Of a stretch of DNA of 64,000 bases, positions 48,975 to 58,406 are shown one piece after another (within the stretch, counting starts at the first letter, position 1; each line of letters begins with the position of its first letter). Location: NCBI RefSeq assembly GCF_030348945.1, contig NZ_JAUCEN010000002.1:1488001-1552000 (forward strand), written 5' to 3'. This stretch comes from Peribacillus sp. ACCC06369 (GTDB taxonomy: Bacteria > Bacillota > Bacilli > Bacillales > DSM-1321). The position numbers and the translations under genes were made by a program. Under the pieces are notes generated by a model. That model saw only the letters and a list, made by a program, of their open reading frames with translations. It was not told the DNA's origin and made no database searches.

Positions 48975-49913
48975 ATGTCAGAAACAAGGGGTTTGTCAGA
49001 AGCTGTCATGAAGGACAGTAAAGCCGCCCTTCAATCAGATATACCGGAAACAACAGCTTGGAAGGATTTTCTCGCACTTATAAAAGTGGGGATTGTCAAT
49101 TCAAATATAATTACAGCTTTTACCGGCGTATGGTTAGCCCTTCATTTTTCGGGGCTTAGCTTCTTAAGTAATCTTGATGTAGTGTTTTATACACTTGCAG
49201 GTTCGGCGCTCATCATGGCGGGATCTTGCAGTTTCAATAATTATTATGATCGTGACATCGATCATTTAATGGAAAGAACGAAAAATCGTCCAACGGTAAC
49301 TGGGAAAGTACAGCCTTCAAAGGTATTGGCGTTAAGTTTTGGCTTAATTGCTGCAGGGCTGATTTTACTTGCGTTGACTAATATGACAACGGCCATACTT
49401 GGTGCATTTGGCGTCTTCGCCTATGTTGTTTTATATACCATGGTTTTTAAACGGAGATTTGTCTCGAATACGATTATAGGCAGTATATCCGGAGCGGTAC
49501 CTCCACTTATCGGGTGGGCTGCCGTCGACCCGGGCCTAGATAAGATTGCTTGGGTCCTGTTCGCGATCATGTTCTTATGGCAGCCTCCTCATTTTTATGC
49601 ACTTGCAATGAGGCGTGTCGAAGAATATCGTGCAGCGGGTGTACCCATGCTTCCGGTTGTAAAAGGGTTCAAGGCTGCAAAAAGATCGATTATGTTATGG
49701 ATCGTCTGTTTAATGTTCGTTCCTTTCTTTTTAACTCCATTAGGAACTCCGCTGGTTATTCTTGCTGCATTATTGAGCACAGGTTGGCTTATTTTAGGAA
49801 TAAATGGGTATAAAAAGAAAGATGATGTTAAATGGGCAACATCCATGTTTGTATATTCTTTAAATTATATGACCATTTTATTTGTAGCGATGGTTATTGT
49901 CACACTCATCTAG
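48975..49913 (+). CDS. ctaB: heme O synthase (protoheme farnesyltransferase)
   Basis: 312 residues, UbiA-type prenyltransferase with nine membrane helices. Asp-rich motif [19 protein letters not shown] (about 89-107) binds farnesyl diphosphate-Mg; a second YTMVFKRR loop follows. Supplies heme O to CtaA. AAAGGAGG upstream. Confidence 0.96.
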   Translation: MSETRGLSEAVMKDSKAALQSDIPETTAWKDFLALIKVGIVNSNIITAFTGVWLALHFSGLSFLSNLDVVFYTLAGSALIMAGSCSFNNYYDRDIDHLMERTKNRPTVTGKVQPSKVLALSFGLIAAGLILLALTNMTTAILGAFGVFAYVVLYTMVFKRRFVSNTIIGSISGAVPPLIGWAAVDPGLDKIAWVLFAIMFLWQPPHFYALAMRRVEEYRAAGVPMLPVVKGFKAAKRSIMLWIVCLMFVPFFLTPLGTPLVILAALLSTGWLILGINGYKKKDDVKWATSMFVYSLNYMTILFVAMVIVTLI

Positions 49914-49925
49914 TTTTGGTTAATA

Positions 49926-49963
49926 TAAGCTGGCGGCCTGTTCGTTTTACAGGCTCCAGCTTA
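49926..49963 (+). other. hairpin without U tract between ctaB and ctaC
   Basis: TAAGCTGG/CCAGCTTA with inner CCTGT/ACAGG pairs form a strong stem, but no T run follows on either strand. It may be a processing or stability element within a ctaBCDEF message. Nothing else identified up to 50173. Confidence 0.55.
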
Positions 49964-50173
49964 CAAATAAATAATGCACTGACCGCCATTCATACATATT
50001 AACGGAAAACTCCTCAACAGGGTCATTCATAAGAGCGGTTACATGAATCATCTTAATAATTCCTTAGATTAGGGATTCTTTCTTTTTAGAAATTGACATA
50101 GAGAGAATATTCGCAATTGCGCCCATTTTTATTTTTGTGAGAAAATTTTGACGAAAGAGGGGTTTCTGAAGCT

Positions 50174-51256
50174 ATGAAAAAAAGGCTGCACAAATGGCGC
50201 CTAATTGCTCTGCTGGGTATTGTAGGACTTGTCCTTTCGGGCTGCGGCGAACCATTTCTATCCGCGCTGAAGCCAGCTGGCGATGTTGCGCAATCTCAGT
50301 ATGACTTACTGATATTGAGTACACTGATCATGGTACTGGTTATTATTGTTGTGATTATTTTGTTCGTTGTAGTTTTACTACGCTTCCGTCGGAAGAAAGG
50401 CGACGAAACAATACCGAAACAAATTGAAGGAAGTCATAAACTCGAAATTATCTGGACTGTTATTCCTATCCTTCTTTTAATTGTTCTGGCTGTTCCAACC
50501 GTCGTCACGACTTTCGACTTAGCTGACACAAAGGCAATGGATAAGAAAGATAAGGATGGAAAAACGAAGGATGCACTTGTCGTGAATGTTAGGGCGAACC
50601 TTTATTGGTGGGAGTTTGAATATCCGGACCTTGGCGTTGTCACAAGTCAGGATTTGGTTGTGCCGACCGATCAAAAAGTGTATTTCAATCTAACTGCTTC
50701 AGATGTTAAGCATTCATTCTGGATACCGTCTGCCGGTGGAAAGATGGATACAAATACAGAAGGGGTCAATCAGTTTTTCTTAGAATTCGACAGTGAAAAG
50801 GCGGAAGATTCGAACAACTTATTCTACGGGAAATGTGCTGAACTTTGCGGTCCTTCCCATGCCTTGATGGATTTTAAGGTCGTAACGAAGTCTAAAAGCG
50901 ACTTTGAAGCTTGGACTAAAGATATGAAAGCGGCGAAAGAACCTGTCGTGGAAGGTGATCTAGCCAAACAGGGTGAAGATGTCTTTAATCAAAGTTGTAT
51001 AGGTTGTCATGCGGTGACACCAAATGACAGCAGGCCTGAGGCTGCTCGTCAGGCACCGAATCTGGCTACATTCGGTGAACGTCAAAAAATAGCTGGCGTT
51101 TTGGAACATACGGAAGAAAATGTGAAAAATTGGATCAAGGATCCTGAGAAGTATAAACCGGGTAACACGATGACCGGTACTTACGGAGAACTTTCAGATT
51201 CAGATATTAATGCACTGGCAGCTTATCTTTTAGAGCTTAAGGTGGAAGAAAAATAG
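50174..51256 (+). CDS. ctaC: cytochrome caa3 oxidase subunit II
   Basis: 360 residues. Lipoprotein-type signal (LSGC at about 22-25), two membrane helices, the CuA domain with CAELCGPSHALMDF (about 222-235), and a C-terminal cytochrome c domain with heme motif CIGCHA (about 276-281) and a Met ligand in NTMTG. Accepts electrons from cytochrome c outside the membrane. Confidence 0.97.
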   Translation: MKKRLHKWRLIALLGIVGLVLSGCGEPFLSALKPAGDVAQSQYDLLILSTLIMVLVIIVVIILFVVVLLRFRRKKGDETIPKQIEGSHKLEIIWTVIPILLLIVLAVPTVVTTFDLADTKAMDKKDKDGKTKDALVVNVRANLYWWEFEYPDLGVVTSQDLVVPTDQKVYFNLTASDVKHSFWIPSAGGKMDTNTEGVNQFFLEFDSEKAEDSNNLFYGKCAELCGPSHALMDFKVVTKSKSDFEAWTKDMKAAKEPVVEGDLAKQGEDVFNQSCIGCHAVTPNDSRPEAARQAPNLATFGERQKIAGVLEHTEENVKNWIKDPEKYKPGNTMTGTYGELSDSDINALAAYLLELKVEEK

Positions 51257-51280
51257 AACATTGATTAAGGAGGTTAAATC

Positions 51281-53152
51281 GTGAGTACGTACGCTAATAA
51301 AAAAGGATTTGGCGCTACGATTTGGGATTATCTGACGACGGTAGACCATAAGAAAATCGCCATTTTATATCTTATCTCTGGCGGGTTATTCTTTGTAATC
51401 GGCGGTTTGGAAGCGATGTTTATCCGTATCCAGCTTGCAATCCCAAATAATGACTTCGTAAGTGCCGGATTTTATAATGAAATTTTGACCATGCACGGTA
51501 CGACAATGATATTTCTGGCCGCCATGCCATTAGTATTTGCTGTAATGAATGCTGTTGTACCCTTACAGATAGGGGCTCGTGATGTTGCGTTCCCATTTTT
51601 GAACTCGTTAGGTTTTTGGTTATTTTTCTTTGGAGGAATCTTTTTGAATCTTTCATGGTTTTTAGGGGGGGCTCCCGATGCAGGCTGGACATCATATGCA
51701 TCACTTTCCCTTCACTCCGAAGGCCATGGCATTGATTTTTACGTCCTCGGACTACAGATATCAGGTTTGGGAACATTAATTGCAGGGATCAATTTCCTTG
51801 TAACGATTATTAATATGCGTACGCCTGGAATGACTTATATGCGTATGCCGCTGTTTACATGGTCAACTTTCGTTGTTTCCGCATTGATATTATTCGCTTT
51901 TCCTCCGCTTACCGTGGGATTGGTGTTAATGATGTTCGATCGGATGTTTGGCTCGAATTTCTTTGATGTAGCAGCTGGGGGGAATACGATTATTTGGGAG
52001 CATTTATTCTGGATATTCGGTCACCCGGAAGTTTATATCCTGATTCTTCCTGCATTCGGTATTTTTTCGGAAATTTTCGCTACATTTTCCAGAAAAAGAT
52101 TATTTGGTTATTCATCGATGGTATTTGCAACCGTTTTAATCGGGTTCTTGGGTTTCATGGTTTGGGCCCATCATATGTTTACCACTGGCCTGGGTCCAAT
52201 CGCAAATGCAATCTTTGCTGTGGCTACCATGGCAATCGCAGTACCAACAGGTATTAAGATATTCAACTGGATTTTTACGATGTGGGGAGGAAGCGTCAAG
52301 TTCACGGTTCCGATGCTTTATGCAGTTGCCTTTATACCTACATTTACCATGGGGGGCGTAACAGGTATCATGCTCGCATCAGCACCTGCTGATTATCAAT
52401 ACCATGATAGTTATTTCGTTGTTGCCCATTTCCACTATGTAATTGTCGGTGGGGTTGTATTAGGTTTACTGGCTGGAATCAATTTCTATTGGCCGAAGAT
52501 GTTTGGAACTATGTTAAGTGAAAAATTGGGACAAATCACATTTTGGACGTTCCTTATTGGTTTCCATTTAACATTTTTCATTCAACATTTCTTAGGGTTA
52601 ATGGGGATGCCTCGTCGCGTATTTACATTCTTGGACGATCAAGGACTCAATACAGGTAATATGATTAGTACAGTTGGAGCCTTCTTAATGGCATTTGGGG
52701 TCTTGGTTATGGTCATCAATATAATCATTACATCCGTGAAAAATGAAAAAGTCGGCAATGATCCATGGGGAGATGGACGTACGCTGGAATGGGCCATTCC
52801 ATCACCACCGCCGTTTTATAATTTCAAACAACTTCCGCTTGTCCGTGGATTAGATCCTTACTGGGTTGAAAAAATGGAAGGGAAAACGGAAATGACTCCT
52901 GCAGAACCACTAGGGGATATCCATATGCCAAATTCATCTATACTTCCTTTAACGATTGCTCTCGGTTTATTTGTAGCCGCATTCGGTGCTTTATATAATA
53001 TGGATGATAAGACATGGACCCTGCCTATAATAATTGTTGGACTTTTGATAACGTTTGGTTCAATGTTTATCCGTTCCGTCAAAGACGATCATGGATTCCA
53101 TATTCATAAAGAAGACCTTATGGACGATAAAGACAAGGGAGGTAAGGCATAA
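51281..53152 (+). CDS. ctaD: cytochrome caa3 oxidase subunit I
   Basis: 623 residues with about fourteen helices. Heme-copper oxidase core: MHGTTMIF heme a ligand near the N-terminus, HPEVYILILPAFG with CuB ligand and cross-linked Tyr, WAHHMFTTG with the CuB His pair, and HDSYFVVAHFHYV with the heme ligands. Catalyses oxygen reduction and proton pumping. GTG start behind AAGGAGG. Confidence 0.97.
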   Translation: MSTYANKKGFGATIWDYLTTVDHKKIAILYLISGGLFFVIGGLEAMFIRIQLAIPNNDFVSAGFYNEILTMHGTTMIFLAAMPLVFAVMNAVVPLQIGARDVAFPFLNSLGFWLFFFGGIFLNLSWFLGGAPDAGWTSYASLSLHSEGHGIDFYVLGLQISGLGTLIAGINFLVTIINMRTPGMTYMRMPLFTWSTFVVSALILFAFPPLTVGLVLMMFDRMFGSNFFDVAAGGNTIIWEHLFWIFGHPEVYILILPAFGIFSEIFATFSRKRLFGYSSMVFATVLIGFLGFMVWAHHMFTTGLGPIANAIFAVATMAIAVPTGIKIFNWIFTMWGGSVKFTVPMLYAVAFIPTFTMGGVTGIMLASAPADYQYHDSYFVVAHFHYVIVGGVVLGLLAGINFYWPKMFGTMLSEKLGQITFWTFLIGFHLTFFIQHFLGLMGMPRRVFTFLDDQGLNTGNMISTVGAFLMAFGVLVMVINIIITSVKNEKVGNDPWGDGRTLEWAIPSPPPFYNFKQLPLVRGLDPYWVEKMEGKTEMTPAEPLGDIHMPNSSILPLTIALGLFVAAFGALYNMDDKTWTLPIIIVGLLITFGSMFIRSVKDDHGFHIHKEDLMDDKDKGGKA

Positions 53153-53781
53153 TGCAATCAGATGAAAGATTCACGGATGCCACTTGGCCTGCTTCTCCCG
53201 AGAAAGCGACTTTAGAAGGTAAAAATAAGTATTTGGGATTCTGGTTGTTTCTTGGTGGAGAGACGGTATTATTCGCCTCACTATTTGCAACATACCTTGC
53301 ATTGAAGGATAAGGTTCCAAATGGTGATGCAGCCCTGGCAAAAGATTTATTCGAATTACCACTTACTTTTGTAGCAACCATGCTGTTATTGACCAGTTCA
53401 TTGACTAGTGTGTATGCAATGTATCATATGAAAAATAACCACTTTAAACAAATGCAGGCTTGGCTTGTGATTACGGTGGCACTTGGTTTTGCTTTTCTAG
53501 GTCTCGAGATTTATGAATTTAATCACTATGTTCATGAATTCCACCATACATTTACGAGTAGTGCCTTCGGCTCCGCATTTTATACCTTAGTTGGTTTTCA
53601 CGGAGGGCACGTTGCTTTCGGTTTGGTTTGGATCATATCGCTTATGGTTCGTAATGCAAGAAGGGGCTTGAATTTATATAACGCTCCTAAATTTTATGTC
53701 GCGAGTCTTTATTGGCATTTCATTGACGTAGTCTGGGTGTTTATCTTTACAGTCGTATACTTAATGGGAATGGTGGGATAA
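53152..53781 (+). CDS. ctaE: cytochrome caa3 oxidase subunit III
   Basis: 209 residues, five helices, with the family segments FWLFLGGETVLFASLFATYL and GFHGGHVAFGL. The ATG overlaps the last base of the ctaD stop. Confidence 0.95.
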   Translation: MQSDERFTDATWPASPEKATLEGKNKYLGFWLFLGGETVLFASLFATYLALKDKVPNGDAALAKDLFELPLTFVATMLLLTSSLTSVYAMYHMKNNHFKQMQAWLVITVALGFAFLGLEIYEFNHYVHEFHHTFTSSAFGSAFYTLVGFHGGHVAFGLVWIISLMVRNARRGLNLYNAPKFYVASLYWHFIDVVWVFIFTVVYLMGMVG

Positions 53782-53784
53782 CTG

Positions 53785-54120
53785 ATGGCGAATGAACAAT
53801 CAAATTCAGCGAACCCGAATGTCGATTTAAAATATCGCCGCAAGAAGAATGCTGAAGAGATGAAACATCAAGTGATAACATTTACGCTTATGATTTTCTT
53901 TACATTGCTTGCTTTTGCTGCAGTAGGAATTGAAGGGTTTTCACATTGGTTCATTAAACCAGTCATTTTGCTACTGGCTGTTATACAAGTAATTTTCCAA
54001 TTGTATTATTTTATGCATATGAAGCACAAAGGGCATGGTACCATTGCATTGTTTTTATTTTCTGGCCTTGCAGTCGGCTTAATAACTGTCCTTGTTTTCA
54101 CAACGATCGTTTGGTTATAA
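53785..54120 (+). CDS. ctaF: cytochrome caa3 oxidase subunit IV
   Basis: 111 residues, three helices, with the C-terminal FYYFMHMKHKG-like segment (QLYYFMHMKHKGHG) typical of subunit IV. Three bases after ctaE. Likely assists assembly or stability. Confidence 0.93.
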   Translation: MANEQSNSANPNVDLKYRRKKNAEEMKHQVITFTLMIFFTLLAFAAVGIEGFSHWFIKPVILLLAVIQVIFQLYYFMHMKHKGHGTIALFLFSGLAVGLITVLVFTTIVWL

Positions 54121-54124
54121 ACCA

Positions 54125-54164
54125 TAAAGAAAATCGGCTATTGAATGATAGCCGGTTTTCTTTA
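54125..54164 (+). terminator. terminator after ctaF
   Basis: AAAGAAAATCGGCTAT and ATAGCCGGTTTTCTTT arms around TGAATG. Confidence 0.85.
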
Positions 54165-54258
54165 TGTGCTAGAAAAAGAATCCAGGTTTATCTATATTTG
54201 TTACCATGTTTCATTTTAGGTATAATGAAAGTAAAAAGTTCATGAACGAGGTGATTTT

Positions 54259-55161
54259 TTGTCTATTGATATTTTCGGATTTCGCGCCTTATGGAGTCCT
54301 TATTATTTTGCCGCCCTCGTACTTATAACCCTTGGCTATTTTTGGCTGGTGACAAAAAAAAGGGAGAAGTTTTCGGGCAGTTCATCGCTTTCCGTTAAAC
54401 AGATAACTTATTTTTTAATAGCCATGATCCTTCTTTATGTGGTAAAAGGATCGCCGCTGGATTTACTGAGCCATATCATGTTCAGTGCCCACATGTTTCA
54501 AATGGCATTGCTCTATCTTGTGATTCCGCCTTTATTCATCATTGCGATTCCAGATTGGCTTTTGAGAACGTTCATTAATTCAAAGGGAGTGAAGGCGTTA
54601 TTTCAATTTTTCACGAGACCTCTTGTCGCCCTTTTACTATTTAATGTTCTTTTCTCGTTGTACCATATTCCGTTAGTGTTCGACTTTATCAAAACGGGGA
54701 TGTGGATTCATGCCGGATACACGGTCCTTTTGTTTTCGACTGCAGTATTGATGTGGTTCCCACTTGTAAATCGACTGCCTGAACGTGAAAGTCTATCAGG
54801 TGTAAAAAAAGTAGCTTATATTTTCGGCAGTGGCATTTTAATGACTCCAGCTTGTGCTTTAATCATTTTTGCTAATGATCCGATGTATGATACGTTTACC
54901 AATGCGGAATCTTGGGCAAGTGCCATGGAACTTTGCGTTCCGGCTTCAGCACTGTCGAGTTTAACTCTCAGTGGTCCAGAAATGTTCAATGGGCTGCCAT
55001 TGCTGGAAGATCAACAGCTTGGTGGGGTTTTGATGAAGGTGATTCAAGAAATCGTATTAGGCTATGTATTAGGTGTCATTTTCTTTGCTTGGTTCAAAAA
55101 GGAGAATGGCGGGCAAAATGATATCGACCCGATACCTTCGGATTTTCAGACTGTAGAATAG
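54259..55161 (+). CDS. ctaG: caa3 oxidase assembly factor CtaG
   Basis: 300 residues, seven helices, Caa3_CtaG family. Conserved LLSHIMFSAHMFQM carries two histidines likely to bind copper or heme. In B. subtilis it is needed for caa3 oxidase formation. TTG start behind GAGGTGA; it is separated from ctaF by a terminator, unlike a simple ctaBCDEFG operon. Confidence 0.93.
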   Translation: MSIDIFGFRALWSPYYFAALVLITLGYFWLVTKKREKFSGSSSLSVKQITYFLIAMILLYVVKGSPLDLLSHIMFSAHMFQMALLYLVIPPLFIIAIPDWLLRTFINSKGVKALFQFFTRPLVALLLFNVLFSLYHIPLVFDFIKTGMWIHAGYTVLLFSTAVLMWFPLVNRLPERESLSGVKKVAYIFGSGILMTPACALIIFANDPMYDTFTNAESWASAMELCVPASALSSLTLSGPEMFNGLPLLEDQQLGGVLMKVIQEIVLGYVLGVIFFAWFKKENGGQNDIDPIPSDFQTVE

Positions 55162-55168
55162 TTGTACG

Positions 55169-55200
55169 AAAAGACTTGTCTAGGGGCGGACAAGTCTTTT
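55169..55200 (+). terminator. terminator after ctaG
   Basis: AAAAGACTTGTC and GACAAGTCTTTT around TAGGGGCG. Confidence 0.88.
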
Positions 55201-55386
55201 ATATGTCATAGCCTGATAGCTGCCAGGTTCATGGTTAACGGATTTCCGACCAAATAGCTAGTGATTTGACTTGGCTATTCCATAAAAGTGAGCATTCTGT
55301 TAATAAAACTTGATTTTATTGAATTTTATGAGTGCCTCTTATAAAATGGTAGTTGATTAATAAATATAGAGAGGACTACAATACAT

Positions 55387-55848
55387 ATGTCTTTACCAAT
55401 CCTTCCAACAATAAGTACTGCCTTCATTGTATTAAGTGCCATCACTGTTGCAATAGGCTGGTATCAAATTAAACAACGCAAAATCGAGACCCATAAAAAA
55501 ACCATGATGGTAGCTGCGGTTTTTGCGGTAATCTTTTTCACTATATATCTTTCTCGGACGGTCTTCATTGGGAGTACGTCATTTGGCGGACCCGATGACA
55601 TTAAAATTTATTATACGATTTTTTTGATCTTCCATATAACACTTGCCACAACTGGTGCGGTTTTGGGGATCATCATGCTTACCACTGGGTTTAAAGGCAA
55701 ATTCGCCATTCATAAAAAAATCGGCCCTGCGACAAGCATCATTTGGTTTTTTACTGGGATAACTGGAGTAGCCGTTTACATCCTGCTTTATGTCATTTAT
55801 CATGGCGGCGAGACAACATCTTTAATAAAGGCGATCCTAGGATTTTAA
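55387..55848 (+). CDS. DUF420 membrane protein
   Basis: 153 residues, four helices, matching the DUF420 family (YozB-like), often near cytochrome oxidase genes as here. Conserved His residues in FHITLA, and KKIGPATSIIWFFTGITGV. Possibly linked to heme or oxidase assembly; not proven. Confidence 0.8.
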   Translation: MSLPILPTISTAFIVLSAITVAIGWYQIKQRKIETHKKTMMVAAVFAVIFFTIYLSRTVFIGSTSFGGPDDIKIYYTIFLIFHITLATTGAVLGIIMLTTGFKGKFAIHKKIGPATSIIWFFTGITGVAVYILLYVIYHGGETTSLIKAILGF

Positions 55849-55855
55849 AATAATG

Positions 55856-55889
55856 AAAAAGCCTGATGCAAAAAAAGCATCAGGCTTTT
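55856..55889 (+). terminator. terminator after the DUF420 gene
   Basis: AAAAAGCCTGATGC and GCATCAGGCTTTT around A residues. Confidence 0.9.
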
Positions 55890-55898
55890 GTAATGGAT

Positions 55899-55935
55899 AA
55901 AAAAAGAGAGCATCAGTTATGATCCTCTCTCTTTT
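55899..55935 (-). terminator. terminator of ylbA
   Basis: Minus-strand AAGAGAG/CTCTCTT stem followed by TTTTTATCC. It also has a T run in the plus direction. Confidence 0.65.
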
Positions 55936-55958
55936 ACCGAACTTTTTACTAACGGCTT

Positions 55959-56321
55959 TTATAGACCGTTGAATTCTGAAAGCTCTTCTTTGATCTGAGC
56001 GAGGATTTTTTCACATTGTTTAACAAGTGATGCAGGGAAGTCCTCCCCTTCGCCATATTCAACTCCGTGTGGATAATAGTGTTTTCCTAATAGGGGAACC
56101 ATTAGTTTGATGACGGCCCTGTGAGCGCCTACATCGCCTTCTGTAGCATAGCCTAGTATTCGCAGGTAAAACGTGCCTTCTTTTACTTCGAACTTACGAT
56201 CATAACTGACTCTTTCGTAATCCCATTGTTCTGCACGTATTAAACCATATTGCGGCATTAGGTCATCTAATCGGTTTAAGTCGGCTGTGATGTTTTCAAT
56301 TCCAAAGCTTTCAAATTTCAC
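55959..56321 (-). CDS. ylbA: YlbA, YugN-like protein
   Basis: 120 residues, the family length. YugN-like fold with the conserved FYLRILGYATEGDVGAHRA segment. GTG start behind AGGAGGT. Function unknown. Confidence 0.85.
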   Translation of the reverse strand: MKFESFGIENITADLNRLDDLMPQYGLIRAEQWDYERVSYDRKFEVKEGTFYLRILGYATEGDVGAHRAVIKLMVPLLGKHYYPHGVEYGEGEDFPASLVKQCEKILAQIKEELSEFNGL

Positions 56322-56573
56322 GAGTACTACCTCCTATGTTTACTATTGAGAATTAAAATGACATACCGGGAAAATATTATGTACATGAATATATTAAAAA
56401 TCTCCAAGTATGTTTATAATATACCATTTTATCCTATATTTTATAATAGTACGAAATGGTGGAAGTTGCAATGAACTCAACTAGGGTATTTTGATCATTC
56501 ATAAAAGTTCCGCTTTTAAATAAATTTAATGAAGGGGCAGTCTATCGTAAATTAGAAAATTATGATTGAACAG

Positions 56574-56582
56574 TGATATAAT
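56574..56582 (+). promoter_or_regulatory. extended -10 promoter of ylbC
   Basis: TGATATAAT, perfect extended -10, about 60 bases before the probable ylbC start. The rest of the gap 56322-56642 shows nothing else. Confidence 0.5.
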
Positions 56583-56642
56583 CAGGAAAGTAAGGTTTTT
56601 TGCATTGGATACATAAATTAGAAAGAGAGAGGGAGTGTTCCT

Positions 56643-57701
56643 CTGCGAAGTTTTGGTAAGGTGTTGGTGTTAATCATTATTTTTTTCGTAATCGGTATTT
56701 ATCTTAATATCGGCGATGAAGATGAAGGAAACCCTCTTATTGATGGTAACAAAGGTGTTAACCCCAATGGACATATAAATGAAAAAAGTACTTCTTCCGA
56801 AAAAGAAGGGGTTACTAAAGTGACTGAAGGTTTGGCAGTAACAATTGGGAAAAATGCAAAAGAGATAGAAAAGGAATACGGTAAGCCAGATCGAATTGAT
56901 ATGTCCGCATATGGATATGATTGGTGGGTTTATAAAAAGGACTATAACGATTATTTCCAATTAGCCGTTGAAAATGAAAAAGTGGTATCTGCTTATGGAA
57001 TCGGTGATGATGTCAATGTCGCCCCTTTTAAAATAGGACAATCGATTGATGCCATCTATTCAAGCTTATATGTAGAACCTACTGTTGATATTGAGGTTGG
57101 CGACAGTTCCTATCGTTTTGAATTGTCGGAGGAAGATATGAACATGAGGCCATTGATTGAACTAGGGAACATACATGTTCAGCTTTATTTGGATAAATTC
57201 ACAGGGACTGTTTCAAGCATCCGATTTTTGAATGATTCCGCGCTTTTAAAGCAAAAGCCATATGAGTTGACCTATAATGGTAAACTTGTGACCGTTAAGG
57301 ACCTTTCTAAAGAAGAATTGGAGAAAGTGGAAGATGGCAATGAGCAGCAAATTTTTGATATTACGAATATAATGCGCAGCAGGTTTGATTTGAAGCCTTT
57401 AGAATGGGATGGTCCGACTGCGGAGGTTGCTTACCTTCATAGCCGGGAAATGAGGGACACTCCTGAAGGAACCCATGTTTCTGAAACAAAAGGGGACTTG
57501 GAAAAACGTCTCGATGCTGGTCATGTTAAATACAGGGCAGCAGGTGAAAATATTGCGGCTCATTATGTGGACGCAGCTGCAGTCATGGAAGGCTGGTTGA
57601 ATAGTAAAGGGCATCGGGATGCGATGCTGAACGAGGAATTTACAGGTCTGGGTGTTGGGGTTTATAAAAAGTATTACACTCAGAATTTCATAAAAAAATA
57701 A
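56643..57701 (+). CDS. ylbC: YlbC, CAP-domain protein
   Basis: About 352 residues. N-terminal membrane anchor or signal (RSFGKVLVLIIIFFVIGIYL), a linker, two repeats of a CAP-associated domain (GKNAKEIEKEYGKPDRID), and a C-terminal CAP/SCP domain (about 235-350) with HSREM, THVSETK, AGENIA and WLNSKGHRDAML. Probably secreted or surface-anchored. The best start is CTG at 56643, seven bases after GGGAG; GTG at 56661 would delete the basic N-terminus and lacks a ribosome site. ylbB is absent upstream. Confidence 0.85.
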   Translation: MRSFGKVLVLIIIFFVIGIYLNIGDEDEGNPLIDGNKGVNPNGHINEKSTSSEKEGVTKVTEGLAVTIGKNAKEIEKEYGKPDRIDMSAYGYDWWVYKKDYNDYFQLAVENEKVVSAYGIGDDVNVAPFKIGQSIDAIYSSLYVEPTVDIEVGDSSYRFELSEEDMNMRPLIELGNIHVQLYLDKFTGTVSSIRFLNDSALLKQKPYELTYNGKLVTVKDLSKEELEKVEDGNEQQIFDITNIMRSRFDLKPLEWDGPTAEVAYLHSREMRDTPEGTHVSETKGDLEKRLDAGHVKYRAAGENIAAHYVDAAAVMEGWLNSKGHRDAMLNEEFTGLGVGVYKKYYTQNFIKK

Positions 57702-57732
57702 AAAGACGGATCCGATTTGGGTCCGTTTTTTT
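57701..57732 (+). terminator. terminator after ylbC
   Basis: ACGGATCC and GGGTCCGT pair (one G-T) around GATTT, followed by seven T. Confidence 0.88.
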
Positions 57733-57740
57733 GTTCTGGA

Positions 57741-57923
57741 TTATTTTTTTATAATAAAAAAGTTCCCTGTCGATATAGGGCAAAGTTCCCCATCATCACG
57801 GTGGACCTTCCCCTCGATGATGATCGTTTGCCAATGTATTAATTCGCACGTTAATCGATCGCCATGGGAAATCCAATTGCATTTGAAAAGGAATGGTATG
57901 CACTTTTTATTTACCTTTAGCAT
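57741..57923 (-). CDS. possible 60-aa ORF opposite ylbD upstream
   Basis: Frame starting at an ATG at 57923 with a plausible folded sequence (NWISHGDRLTCELIHWQTII, three Cys in all) but no ribosome site. It may be a decayed gene or chance; no family recognised. Confidence 0.3.
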   Translation of the reverse strand: MLKVNKKCIPFLFKCNWISHGDRLTCELIHWQTIIIEGKVHRDDGELCPISTGNFFIIKK

Positions 57924-57962
57924 ATGGTGCAATAGGCGATGTCTAAGTGTGAGGTGAGAGTA

Positions 57963-58394
57963 ATGGCAAAAAGAAAGCGGCCCTCCGTGGATGGATTTCG
58001 GGAGTTTGTCAAGAAACATCCTTATTTAGTGAATGAAGTGAGAAACAAGCAAGCAACATGGCAGGAACTTTTTGAAGAATGGTATTTACTCGGTGAAGAT
58101 CATCCACGCTGGCAGGCTGACGGCGGGGTTGATGAGTCCAAAGTAAATGCAGAATCCACATCACGGCCGGTAGAAAAGGGCGACCAAAGTACAGAGTTAA
58201 TCGGTTCGTTAATGAGTGCAGTTAAAAATATGGATATGGGGCAGATACAACAATATATTACAAATGCCAATCAGGCCATCGGTGCAATCCAAGGAGTGCT
58301 ATCTGTTTTCCAAGGGAATAAATCAGGTGATACCAGTCCTCCCCCAAAAGAAAAAGAGCAGAGAGCTAACCCTTTTTTATTCACCAAAGATTAA
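57963..58394 (+). CDS. ylbD: YlbD, putative coat protein
   Basis: 143 residues. Starts with basic MAKRKRPSVDGFREFVKKHP, followed by a conserved helical segment WQELFEEWYLLGEDHPRW and a Gln/Asn-rich C-terminal helix. Matches YlbD, annotated as a spore-coat candidate. ATG at 57963 follows GAGGTG. Confidence 0.87.
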   Translation: MAKRKRPSVDGFREFVKKHPYLVNEVRNKQATWQELFEEWYLLGEDHPRWQADGGVDESKVNAESTSRPVEKGDQSTELIGSLMSAVKNMDMGQIQQYITNANQAIGAIQGVLSVFQGNKSGDTSPPPKEKEQRANPFLFTKD

Positions 58395-58406
58395 GGAGGG
58401 TTTTTC

